From NCBI GenBank assembly GCA_947258555.1, contig CAMYJF010000005.1:40959-104958 (forward strand): a stretch of 64,000 bases of DNA, in the 5' to 3' direction. Positions within the stretch are counted from its first letter, which is position 1, and the number at the start of each line of letters is the position of its first letter. Of the stretch, positions 1-7,875 are shown piece by piece. The notes beneath the pieces are model-generated. The model worked only from the letters and a program-made list of their open reading frames with translations. It was not told where the DNA came from and did no database searches. This stretch comes from an uncultured Eudoraea sp. Its GTDB lineage: Bacteria; Bacteroidota; Bacteroidia; Flavobacteriales; Flavobacteriaceae. The translations under genes were made by a program, and so were the position numbers.

Positions 1-1
1 A

Positions 2-532
2 ACCGGAACAAAAGCAGCTTGCCATTTTAATTCTGCTATGATCGCCATGCATTTTGATGACGTGGAAAGTCTTAAAGCTATTATCGAATCATGGAAGCCT
101 CTGGCAAGCAAAATTGCCGAAGATGTGGATACGGAAGCAGCCAGGTTAAATCAAAAAGCAAATATGCAATATTGGGAGGCCGTGGCAATGGCCTTAGATG
201 GCGATCATGATGGAGCGGTGGCAAAGTCTGATGAAATAAAATCAACTTTAGAAACGATCAAAGACCCCCATAAATTGCGGGGCTATCATCGTGTACATGC
301 TCTTATTAATTATTCTCAGGAGAACTATGAAAAGGCCCTTGAGCATATGGCAGAATTGGATGAAACCAATGTGTATGATAAATTTTGGATGGCTAAGGCG
401 CATATGGAATCAGGCAATACGGATGAAGCCATGGAAATGTTTAAAGAGTTATCTACCTATAACTTTAATAGTGTAGGATATGCACTTATTCGCAATGAGG
501 TGCTCGCCATGATGGAGGCGGAAAGTGTTTGA
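2..532 (+). CDS. TPR-like repeat protein, C-terminal part (5' end outside window)
   Basis: The reading frame is open from base 2, so the gene begins before the window. An internal ATG at 38 is not a convincing start. The visible part has about 176 residues and is almost wholly alpha-helical. It has paired helices of the tetratricopeptide type, for example around YEKALEHMAELDETNVYD and the following AKAHMESGNTDEAMEMFKEL. Such repeats usually make protein-binding solenoids. I see no catalytic motif. Nothing is known about its N-terminus, so secretion cannot be judged. A strong terminator follows directly, so this is the last gene of its transcript. Confidence 0.7.
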   Translation, partial: TGTKAACHFNSAMIAMHFDDVESLKAIIESWKPLASKIAEDVDTEAARLNQKANMQYWEAVAMALDGDHDGAVAKSDEIKSTLETIKDPHKLRGYHRVHALINYSQENYEKALEHMAELDETNVYDKFWMAKAHMESGNTDEAMEMFKELSTYNFNSVGYALIRNEVLAMMEAESV

Positions 533-551
533 AATTTGAAATAATACAACG

Positions 552-582
552 AAACCCTGGCAGTCATCGCCAGGGTTTTTTG
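552..582 (+). terminator. Intrinsic terminator of the TPR-like gene
   Basis: AAACCCTGGC (552-561) and GCCAGGGTTT (569-578) form a perfect 10-bp stem with a 7-nt loop, and the T tract runs through 581. It lies 20 nt after the stop codon at 530-532. Confidence 0.9.
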
Positions 583-591
583 TTATATCCA

Positions 592-650
592 AGCCCTAAT
601 CTTGCCGGGTTAAACAGAATTATGGGATCGGCAAGATTTTCATTTGGGCT
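592..650 (+). other. Long imperfect inverted repeat upstream of the exonuclease gene
   Basis: AATCTTGCCG (598-607) is exactly repeated in inverse as CGGCAAGATT (629-638), with a 21-nt loop. An outer pair AGCCC (592-596) / GGGCT (646-650) extends the structure. It lies between the terminator at 552-582 and the TTG start at 695. It could be a second, weaker terminator, because TTTT follows the inner stem. It could equally be an RNA element or an operator in the leader of the next gene. Confidence 0.5.
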
Positions 651-694
651 ATCATAGCAGAATCCACTAATTTTATTCTTTCAATTTAGCTTAT

Positions 695-2086
695 TTGTAC
701 TGCATCGTCGACATAGAGACCACCGGAAACGGGATCGTAGGGAATAAGATCACCGAGATCGCCATATTTAAACATGATGGGGAGCAGGTGATCGATGAAT
801 ACCACAGCCTGGTGAATCCGCAATGTGAGATTCCTTACTTTATAACAGGCCTCACAGGGATAGATAATCAGATGGTACGAAATTCGCCATTGATCTCTGA
901 TATCGCATCTGAAATTCACGACTTTACACAAGACCAGATCTTTGTCGCGCATAGCGTGAATTTTGATTACAATGTGATCAAGCACGAACTGAAAGGCCTG
1001 GGACAAAGCTATGTCCGAAAGAAACTCTGCACGGTGCGCTTATCAAGGAAACTATTCCCCGGTTTTAACTCCTATAGCCTGGGCAAACTCTGTTCCTCCC
1101 TTGAGATCCCTTTGTACGACAGGCACCGGGCTCGTGGCGATGCTCAGGCAACCGTGCTCTTATTTGAAAAGATCTTAGGTTCTGAGAGCTCTGAAGAAGT
1201 GATAAAGACCTTCCTCAATGCCCGCTCCCAGGAAGCCACACTGCCACCCCTTCTATCGAGGGAAATCTATGAAGAATTACCTTCCTCTCCGGGAATCTAT
1301 TATTTCAAAAATGCATCCGGTGAGATCATTTATGTAGGCAAGGCTAAGAATATCCAGAAACGCGTACTCGGGCATTTCTATGATAAGAGTACGAAAGAAG
1401 TACGCATGTGTCGGGAAACGGCTCAGATCGATCACGAGGAATCAGGTAGCGAATTACTGGCTCTGCTTATGGAAACCGCTGCCATCAAACATCATTTTCC
1501 CTTGTATAACAGCGCTCAAAAAGGCTTTTTAAGACAGTATGCGCTATTCTCTTATGAGGACCGAAATGGCATTAAACACCTGGCTTATAATTCTTTGAAA
1601 AATGTATCTGCGCCTTTGATCATATTTACGACCACTACGGATTGCCGATTATTCATGGAACAGGTCTGCCTAGAATTCGATCTCTGCCCGAAATATTGCC
1701 ATTTACAGGAAAACGTGTCATCCTGCAATCATTTTCGGATCAGCTGCAAAGGGGTCTGCCGTGAAGATGAAAATATAACCGAATACAATTTAAGAGTGGA
1801 TCAGGCCGTCTCTTATATGAAAGCAGGGCAAGAAGATCTCCTTATTCGCACCAAAGGCAGAAATTTTGATGAATACGGATTTGCTTACTTGAGCGAAGGA
1901 TCGTTTAAAGGATATGGATATATTCCAGCTGAAATAGCTGTAAAACACCTGGATGATCTTGAACCTTACCTGATCGCCCAGCGGGATACCCCCGAAGCAA
2001 GGCGCTATATGTATTCCCATGCGGTGAAATATCCTGATGCCGTAGTTGACCTTGCCCTTCAGTCATCAGAAACTTCAGGGGATTAG
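695..2086 (+). CDS. DnaQ-like 3'-5' exonuclease fused to a GIY-YIG (UvrC N-terminal type) nuclease domain
   Basis: The first 165 residues are a DEDD exonuclease domain like the epsilon subunit of DNA polymerase III: DIETTG at 6-11 (Exo I), NFDYN with D91 (Exo II), and H144 followed by D149 (Exo III). A GIY-YIG domain follows, with GIY at 200-202, YVG at 213-215 and R223, as in the N-terminus of UvrC and Cho. The last 190 residues have several cysteines (a CPKYCH motif) and no domain I can name. This fusion is common in Bacteroidetes and is usually assigned to DNA repair; the exact role here is inferred. The TTG start at 695 is chosen because family members begin M-Y-x-I-V-D-I-E-T-T-G. An in-frame stop lies at 668-670 and no ATG lies between. 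It converges with the next gene, 16 bp away. Confidence 0.85.
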   Translation: MYCIVDIETTGNGIVGNKITEIAIFKHDGEQVIDEYHSLVNPQCEIPYFITGLTGIDNQMVRNSPLISDIASEIHDFTQDQIFVAHSVNFDYNVIKHELKGLGQSYVRKKLCTVRLSRKLFPGFNSYSLGKLCSSLEIPLYDRHRARGDAQATVLLFEKILGSESSEEVIKTFLNARSQEATLPPLLSREIYEELPSSPGIYYFKNASGEIIYVGKAKNIQKRVLGHFYDKSTKEVRMCRETAQIDHEESGSELLALLMETAAIKHHFPLYNSAQKGFLRQYALFSYEDRNGIKHLAYNSLKNVSAPLIIFTTTTDCRLFMEQVCLEFDLCPKYCHLQENVSSCNHFRISCKGVCREDENITEYNLRVDQAVSYMKAGQEDLLIRTKGRNFDEYGFAYLSEGSFKGYGYIPAEIAVKHLDDLEPYLIAQRDTPEARRYMYSHAVKYPDAVVDLALQSSETSGD

Positions 2087-2102
2087 GGCTTGTATCATTT
2101 GC

Positions 2103-3512
2103 TTATAATGTACTTGGACAAACGTAGTCTGTTACTTCAATGCCGGCTTCTTTAATAGCATCGAATCCTCCTTTGATATCTATCAGGTTATGGATACCAC
2201 GACTCTTTAATATCGATGAAGCGATCACGGAGCGATATCCCCCTGCACAATGAACCATAAAAGTTTCATCCTTTGGTATCTCGGCCAGATGGTCATTAAG
2301 AAAATCCAGCGATGCCAGCTGAGCATCTACTACGTGTTCGGATTTGTATTCGCTCTCTTTTCGTACATCTATTACAGGAACCGTTTCTTTCTCCAAAGTG
2401 GCTTTCATCTCCTCTGCTGTAATCGACTTAATAGAATCTACTTCCATTCCAGCCTCTTTCCAGGCTTCGAAACCGCCTTTAAGGATCCCCAGCGTATTGT
2501 CGAAACCAACGCGTGACAGTCGGGTAACCGCTTCTTCTTCACTTCCTTCTGGAGTCACTAAAAGAATAGGCTGTTCTACATCGGCAATGAGTGCTCCTAC
2601 CCAGGGTGCAAAATCACCACCTAAACCTATAAAAATTGATCGGGGGATATGTCCTTTCACAAAATCATCCTGGTGGCGAACATCGAGCACGATAGCTCCT
2701 GTATCATTGGCAGCCACCTCGAATGCCTCAGGTGATAGCATTGTTGTTCCGCGCTCTAATACTTCAGCAATATCCGCGTAGCCCTCTTTATTCATTTTTA
2801 CATTAAGCGGGAAATATTTTGGAGGAGGTAACAATCCTTCTGTGACTTCTTGAATGAACTCATCACGTGTCATATCCGCCCTCAGGGCGTAGTTCATTCT
2901 CTTCTGATTCCCCAAGGTATCTACGGTTTCCTTCATCATGTTCTTACCACACGCAGAACCCGCGCCATGGGCAGGGTAAACGATCACGTCGTCTGTCAGA
3001 GGCATGATCTTGGAACGCAGGCTATCGAACAGCATACCGGCTAAATCTTCCTGTGTCATGTGAGCTGCTTTCTGCGCCAGATCGGGGCGGCCAACATCAC
3101 CGAGAAATAACGTATCGCCCGAAAAAATGGCATGATCATTACCATCTTTATCTCTCAGTAGATAGGTTGTACTTTCCATGGTGTGTCCGGGTGTATGGAG
3201 GACTTTAATTCGAATATCACCGATTTGAAATTCTTGTCCATCTTCGGCGATTACGGCCTCAAAAGCCGGATTTGCTGTTGGGCCATAAATTATTGGGGCA
3301 CCGGTGCGCTTGGAAAGGGTTACATGCCCGCTGACAAAATCTGCATGGAAATGCGTTTCAAAGACATATTTGATCTTAGCTCCATTTTCTGCAGCTTTCT
3401 TTATATAAGGCTCTACCTCCCTCAGCGGATCAATAATAGCAGCCTCACCCTTGCTTTCAATATAATAAGCGCCCTGGGCCAGGCATCCGGTATATATTTG
3501 TTCTATGTTCAT
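2103..3512 (-). CDS. CstB-like persulfide dioxygenase: metallo-beta-lactamase domain plus two rhodanese domains
   Basis: The protein has 469 residues counted from the ATG at 3512 (MNIEQIYTG). A frame open to 3554 would add 14 poorly conserved residues. The metallo-beta-lactamase domain spans about 1-210 and carries H54-x-H56-x-D58 and H63, then H110 (HTPGH), D133 (SGDTLF) and H182 (YPAHG). This ligand set is that of iron persulfide dioxygenases. Rhodanese domain 1 (about 265-358) has no active-site cysteine: the loop reads LLVTPEGSEEEAV. Rhodanese domain 2 (about 365-465) has Cys422 in HCAGGYRS. An active MBL, a dead rhodanese and a live rhodanese in that order match Staphylococcus CstB, which oxidises low-molecular-weight persulfides and forms thiosulfate. 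The Crp/Fnr gene lies directly upstream on the same strand, with a palindrome between them. The function is inferred from the domain layout. Confidence 0.85.
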   Translation of the reverse strand: MNIEQIYTGCLAQGAYYIESKGEAAIIDPLREVEPYIKKAAENGAKIKYVFETHFHADFVSGHVTLSKRTGAPIIYGPTANPAFEAVIAEDGQEFQIGDIRIKVLHTPGHTMESTTYLLRDKDGNDHAIFSGDTLFLGDVGRPDLAQKAAHMTQEDLAGMLFDSLRSKIMPLTDDVIVYPAHGAGSACGKNMMKETVDTLGNQKRMNYALRADMTRDEFIQEVTEGLLPPPKYFPLNVKMNKEGYADIAEVLERGTTMLSPEAFEVAANDTGAIVLDVRHQDDFVKGHIPRSIFIGLGGDFAPWVGALIADVEQPILLVTPEGSEEEAVTRLSRVGFDNTLGILKGGFEAWKEAGMEVDSIKSITAEEMKATLEKETVPVIDVRKESEYKSEHVVDAQLASLDFLNDHLAEIPKDETFMVHCAGGYRSVIASSILKSRGIHNLIDIKGGFDAIKEAGIEVTDYVCPSTL

Positions 3513-3563
3513 TCCTATCTGAATTTGTGGGTACAAAATTAAGATTTCTTTCAACTAAGCAAT

Positions 3564-3577
3564 GTAACTTGGGTTAC
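3564..3577. promoter_or_regulatory. Candidate Crp/Fnr-type operator before the CstB-like gene
   Basis: GTAAC (3564-3568), a 4-nt spacer and GTTAC (3573-3577) make a perfect 5-4-5 palindrome in the short gap between the regulator stop (3585) and the CstB-like start (3512). The 5-4-5 geometry is that of Fnr-type dimer sites. The regulator's recognition helix lacks the Glu that reads the TGTGA half-site, which fits a different half-site sequence. Binding is inferred. Confidence 0.5.
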
Positions 3578-3584
3578 GACTTAT

Positions 3585-4217
3585 TTACAAAGCCAGTACC
3601 TTTATGGAATTCCGATTAAGTTCTATTTTTCCCTCTTTTTCAAGTCGCTTTAATAATCTTGATATCACAACACGTGAGGTATGCATATCCTGGGCCACTT
3701 CCAGGTGAGTAGTTTGTATCACATCGTCATGGGTGACCATGGCCTTATCCTTGAGATATCGCATCAGGCGCTCATCCATGCGCATAAAGGCAATGCTATC
3801 TACGGTCTCCAACAATTCATGCATACGTTCGTGATAACTATCCAGCACAAATTTGCGCCAGCTTCGGTACTCCTGCATCCATTTATCCATACAAGCCACC
3901 GGGATCATCATCATCTCAATATCTGTCTCGGCAATGGCCCGAATTTCACTGGTACCTGAACCCAGGCAGCACGTAAAGGTCATGGCGCAGGTATCTCCTT
4001 TTTCTAAGAAATATAGCAAGAGTTCATCTCCATCGTCATCTTCTCTTAGGATTTTAATAGCTCCCTCAAACAAAAGCGGCATGGCCGTAATGGTTTGGCC
4101 TATGTCCATTATTTTCTCCCCTTGCTTGACAGACCTCGGAACCCCAACTTTGTTAATGGCATCCAGCAGTTCAGGTTCGAACAAATACCCGTAATGTTGT
4201 TCTAATTTTTCGTACAT
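3585..4217 (-). CDS. Crp/Fnr-family transcriptional regulator with Cys motif
   Basis: The protein has 210 residues. A cyclic-nucleotide-binding-like beta-roll fills about 20-110, a long dimerisation helix about 112-145, and a C-terminal winged helix-turn-helix about 150-205. The recognition helix reads SRVVISRLLKRLE (181-193): R182 and R187 match the DNA-contacting arginines of CRP, but the CRP Glu181 position is V183. The sensor domain has C77 and the pair C83/C84 (TCAMTFTCC), plus C109. It lacks the N-terminal cysteine cluster of FNR, so an FNR-type iron-sulfur cluster is unlikely. Thiol-based sensing of persulfide or redox state is plausible given the CstB-like gene downstream, but unproven. 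It lies 6 bp after the M20 peptidase gene and is probably cotranscribed with it. Confidence 0.85.
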   Translation of the reverse strand: MYEKLEQHYGYLFEPELLDAINKVGVPRSVKQGEKIMDIGQTITAMPLLFEGAIKILREDDDGDELLLYFLEKGDTCAMTFTCCLGSGTSEIRAIAETDIEMMMIPVACMDKWMQEYRSWRKFVLDSYHERMHELLETVDSIAFMRMDERLMRYLKDKAMVTHDDVIQTTHLEVAQDMHTSRVVISRLLKRLEKEGKIELNRNSIKVLAL

Positions 4218-4223
4218 GGGAGC

Positions 4224-5519
4224 TTAGGATTTGATCAGACGATAAAGCAAGATAGCGGTTCTTTTTGTCAGCGCTTCAAATGTCTTCAAGTTAACTGTTT
4301 CCTGAGGTGTATGCGCTCCGGAACCCATTGTTCCCAAGCCATCGAGGCAATCCACATATTCTGCCACAAAAGAGACATCTGCCGCTCCTCTCCTCCCTGG
4401 ATCGAAAGGTTTTACCCCTCCCTGGCCCAGATCTAGGCTTACCTGGTTTAGCTCTTCCAGGAGCACCATATTCCCTGCTGTGGGTGCCATGGCAGGATAA
4501 CTGTCCGTAAAACTTATAGTAGCTGAAGTTTTCGGTAAGTTCCGATTTACGATCTCGCGCATTTTTGCCCTCGCATTTTCCTTCTGCTCCTCTGAAATAA
4601 ATCTCAATCCCCCGCGCACCATAGCCGTTTGAGATACGACATTGGACTTCCCAAAAGCAGTGCCTCCACTTGTCATTGGATCATAGTCTGTAAAAGTACC
4701 TCCCAGCATCATCCCCGGATTAAAAGACAGAAATTCTTCCCCCCTGACTTCTTCATAGAAATCATTGAGTATTCGTGACATTTCAAATATGGCTCCAGCT
4801 CCGACACGCTCACTAAACACACCGGAGGAATGCGCTCTTTTGCCTTTTACCTCAACGGCCCAGCCGCTGGCACCTCTCCGAGCTACCGTGGCATAATCAA
4901 AGCCTGTAGCCGTTTCAAAACCCAGCGCAATATCGCTTCTTTTAGCAGCATCTATCAGATCTTTTCTACTCACTGACAAAGGCTTACCCGTGCTTTCTTC
5001 ATCTCCGGTAAAGGCCACTATTATCTGGGCATCGTTGAGCAATCCATTTTCATACAATGCTTTTAAGGCATAAAGTACAACGACATCTCCGCCTTTCATA
5101 TCATTCCCACCGGGGGCATGGGCCAATGTATCGTTCACCTTTTCAAATTTTTGAAACGGACTATCTTTTTCAAATACGGTATCAAGGTGTCCGATCAGCA
5201 GCAATTTCTTGCCTTTCGTTCCCACAGTCTCTGCAAATAAATGACCCGAACGGTTCATCTCTGCAGGTAGTGGTATCCATGTACTCGTAAATCCTATTTC
5301 TTCAAAGGCTTCTCCAAATACCTTTCCCACCGTTTCTACTCCTTCAAGATTTAGCGTGCCACTGTTTATATTTACAACCTTCTCTAAAAATTGAAGTGCT
5401 TCAGAATTGTTAGACGCTACAGACTTGAGAATTTTTTTCTCCTTTTGTGACACATTTTGGGCTATAACAGGGTAGGCAAATAAGAGGGCTAAAACTAAAA
5501 GAAGTGTTTTCTTGATCAT
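4224..5519 (-). CDS. Secreted M20-family zinc metallopeptidase (glutamate carboxypeptidase type)
   Basis: A signal peptide (residues 1-20, ending VIAQ) is followed by an M20 fold with the classical ligands: H111 and D113 in IGHLDTVF, D140 in GGNDMKGG, and the catalytic pair E174/E175 in TGDEESTG. A later ligand is seen in GSGAHTPQE near the C-terminus. The length of 431 residues fits carboxypeptidase G2 and related exopeptidases with a lid/dimerisation domain. The signal peptide suggests periplasmic or exported action on peptides or N-acyl amino acids; the substrate cannot be read from sequence. It sits 29 bp after the CBS-like gene and 6 bp before the Crp/Fnr gene. Confidence 0.87.
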   Translation of the reverse strand: MIKKTLLLVLALLFAYPVIAQNVSQKEKKILKSVASNNSEALQFLEKVVNINSGTLNLEGVETVGKVFGEAFEEIGFTSTWIPLPAEMNRSGHLFAETVGTKGKKLLLIGHLDTVFEKDSPFQKFEKVNDTLAHAPGGNDMKGGDVVVLYALKALYENGLLNDAQIIVAFTGDEESTGKPLSVSRKDLIDAAKRSDIALGFETATGFDYATVARRGASGWAVEVKGKRAHSSGVFSERVGAGAIFEMSRILNDFYEEVRGEEFLSFNPGMMLGGTFTDYDPMTSGGTAFGKSNVVSQTAMVRGGLRFISEEQKENARAKMREIVNRNLPKTSATISFTDSYPAMAPTAGNMVLLEELNQVSLDLGQGGVKPFDPGRRGAADVSFVAEYVDCLDGLGTMGSGAHTPQETVNLKTFEALTKRTAILLYRLIKS

Positions 5520-5548
5520 AAATATGGATTTTTATCAAGTTATAAATT

Positions 5549-6529
5549 CTACTCTAAAAACCCCTGCTCTCGCATCCAATCATCATTGAATATTTTACCT
5601 ACATATCGGCTTCCGTGATCGTGAAAAAGTACAACGACTACATCGTCCTTTGTAAAATGTTCTTTTAACTGGAGTACGCCCTTGATGGCGGCCCCGGCTG
5701 AATTCCCGAGGAACATGCCTTCTTCACGGGCCAGTCGGCGTGTATATATGGCAGCATCTTTGTCGGTCACCTTAGTAAAGCCATCAATGATATCAAAATT
5801 CACATTGGCCGGAAGTATGTCCTCACCGATGCCTTCAGTTACATATGGGTAGATCTCCTTTTCGTCAAAAATCCCAGTCTCATGGTATTTTTTAAACACC
5901 GATCCATACGTATCTACGCCCCAAATTTTAATATCAGGATTTTTGGATTTTAGATACTTTCCAACGCCTGATATCGTTCCTCCCGTACCCACACCCACAA
6001 CAAAATGAGTCACCTTCCCATCTGTTTGATTCCAGATCTCAGGTCCGGTACTTAAGAAATGAGCTTTCGTATTAGACGGATTATCATACTGGTTTACATG
6101 GACCGAATTAGGTGTTTCTTTAGCCAATCTTGCAGCAACAGAATAATACGACCTGGGATCATCAGGGGCAACTGCTGAAGGGCAGACATGCACTTCACAG
6201 CCCATGGCCTTTAGAATATCTATTTTTTCTTTGGACTGTTTATCATTGATGACGCAAATCATCTTATAGCCTTTGATCACTGCAGCCAATGCCAGGCCCA
6301 TGCCGGTATTTCCCGATGTTCCTTCAATAATGGTCCCACCCGGCTTTAACCCCCCGTCTTTTTCAGCATCTTCCACCATTTGCAGAGCCATCCTGTCTTT
6401 TACTGAATTCCCGGGATTAAAGGTTTCATACTTGGCTAAAACCAGGCAAGGGAGCTCAGCAGTAAGCCGATTCATTTTTACCAGCGGTGTATTACCGATT
6501 GTGCCCAGGATATTGTCTTCGTACTGCAT
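5549..6529 (-). CDS. PLP-dependent cystathionine beta-synthase-like / cysteine synthase family enzyme
   Basis: This is a fold-type II PLP enzyme of 326 residues. K44 in NPGNSVKDRMA should carry the cofactor. TSGNTG at 71-76 binds the substrate carboxylate and GTGGTISG binds the PLP phosphate; GNSAGAA lies near the C-terminus. The stretch VTEGIGEDILPANVNFD resembles cystathionine beta-synthase more than CysK, but there is no C-terminal CBS-pair regulatory domain and no heme-binding N-terminus. It could make cystathionine or cysteine, and this family can release hydrogen sulfide. Its position upstream of a persulfide-handling gene and regulator supports a sulfur role. It is the probable first gene of a four-gene minus-strand run. 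Confidence 0.85.
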   Translation of the reverse strand: MQYEDNILGTIGNTPLVKMNRLTAELPCLVLAKYETFNPGNSVKDRMALQMVEDAEKDGGLKPGGTIIEGTSGNTGMGLALAAVIKGYKMICVINDKQSKEKIDILKAMGCEVHVCPSAVAPDDPRSYYSVAARLAKETPNSVHVNQYDNPSNTKAHFLSTGPEIWNQTDGKVTHFVVGVGTGGTISGVGKYLKSKNPDIKIWGVDTYGSVFKKYHETGIFDEKEIYPYVTEGIGEDILPANVNFDIIDGFTKVTDKDAAIYTRRLAREEGMFLGNSAGAAIKGVLQLKEHFTKDDVVVVLFHDHGSRYVGKIFNDDWMREQGFLE

Positions 6530-6631
6530 AGATAGTATATCAAATGGATCTTAACAGACCATTTTCCTTTCGGGATGCTAAGGTAAAACTTAAAACGGGG
6601 CTAAGGAAACTAGTGAATTACGAATATCGAC

Positions 6632-7873
6632 TTATTCGAACCGAATGGCTTTTACGGGCGAGATCCGTGCAATACTTCTCGAAGGGATGAGCAGCATAAG
6701 CAGACAGAGCAGTAACACACCCAGATTTAACAAAAGGACTGTGAAAGGTGTGATATATACAGGAATATAATCTATATAATACTCTTCAGGGTTTGGGAAT
6801 TTCAAGAATCGGAATTTATCCTGAAGGGCTATGAGACCCAGGCCGATGATATTTCCCCAAAGCAATCCAATGCCGATCAGGTAGGCCGCATTGATCAGAA
6901 ATATTTTACGGATACTCCAATTGGTAGACCCCAATGCTTTTAATACGCCGATCATCGGTGTACGCTCAAGGATCAATACCAGCAAAGCTGTGATCATATT
7001 AATACCCCCTACTATGATCATGATCCCGATAATGAGGGCTATGTTGAAATCAAATAGACCGATCCACTCAAAGATCTTGTAATACTTGGTCCTGATATTC
7101 TGTGTATCGAGAATGGAAACTGTTTGTCCGTAGATCTCATTGGTTTTCTCTTCAATATCATCGAAGTCGCTAAGAAAGACCTCAAAATTCCCGATCTGGT
7201 CCTCTTCCCATTTATTCATACGCTGAATGTGACGGATATCGACAAAAACATAGCTGCCGTCAAACTCTTCAAATCCGCTATCATACAATCCAACGATCTC
7301 AAACTTTCGCTGATTCGGAGTCTGGGAGGCATCATCATCTTTTAGAAAAAAGGCAAAGAAGGTATCCCCGGTTTGTAGTTGCAACCTGTTTGCCATCAGG
7401 CGTGAAAGGAGTACTTCTGTATTGAGTTTTCCAGAATATTCGGGCACCCTGCCGGAGGCTATGAATTCTTCAAAGACCGTCCAATTATAATCAGGTCCTA
7501 CCCCTTTGGCGATAATACCTTCAAACGTCTCTGCCGTACGTATGATCCCACCTTTACTGGCCACTGCCTGCACATGCTCAATGCCATCTATACCCTTGAA
7601 TTCCGGATAAAAATCTTGCATTTTGTAGACAGGGACTACCGAAACCTCGGAGGCATTGTTGTCATAATTATAGATCTGGACATGCCCGTTAAAAGCGGCG
7701 ACTTTCTCCCGTATTTTGTACTTAAGGCCCAGCCCTGTTGCTATAGCGATCAGCATCATAACCAAGCCGATGGCAATGGCAACGATGGCTATTTTTATTA
7801 TTGGGGCCGAAATGTTAATTTTATGATCCTTACCCCTTATTAAACGCCTGGCGATAAAATATTCTAAATTCAA
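6632..7873 (-). CDS. FtsX/LolE-like ABC transporter permease
   Basis: The protein has 413 residues and four membrane segments in the MacB/FtsX/LolCE layout: one near 25-50, a large periplasmic domain about 55-270, and three at roughly 275-300, 320-345 and 375-400. The N-terminus MNLEYFIARRLI is typical of Bacteroidetes LolE-like permeases. Family members drive lipoprotein release or other envelope mechanics together with a separate ATPase, which is not nearby. The start is TTG at 7873; no upstream ATG fits the conserved N-terminus. The start codon lies only 2 bp from that of the divergent muramidase gene, so each promoter must lie inside the other gene. Confidence 0.85.
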   Translation of the reverse strand: MNLEYFIARRLIRGKDHKINISAPIIKIAIVAIAIGLVMMLIAIATGLGLKYKIREKVAAFNGHVQIYNYDNNASEVSVVPVYKMQDFYPEFKGIDGIEHVQAVASKGGIIRTAETFEGIIAKGVGPDYNWTVFEEFIASGRVPEYSGKLNTEVLLSRLMANRLQLQTGDTFFAFFLKDDDASQTPNQRKFEIVGLYDSGFEEFDGSYVFVDIRHIQRMNKWEEDQIGNFEVFLSDFDDIEEKTNEIYGQTVSILDTQNIRTKYYKIFEWIGLFDFNIALIIGIMIIVGGINMITALLVLILERTPMIGVLKALGSTNWSIRKIFLINAAYLIGIGLLWGNIIGLGLIALQDKFRFLKFPNPEEYYIDYIPVYITPFTVLLLNLGVLLLCLLMLLIPSRSIARISPVKAIRFE

Positions 7874-7875
7874 GT

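Noticed and set aside
2344..2781. 145-codon open frame on the plus strand
   Set aside because: It is a Ser/Pro-rich antisense frame to the rhodanese part of the CstB-like gene.
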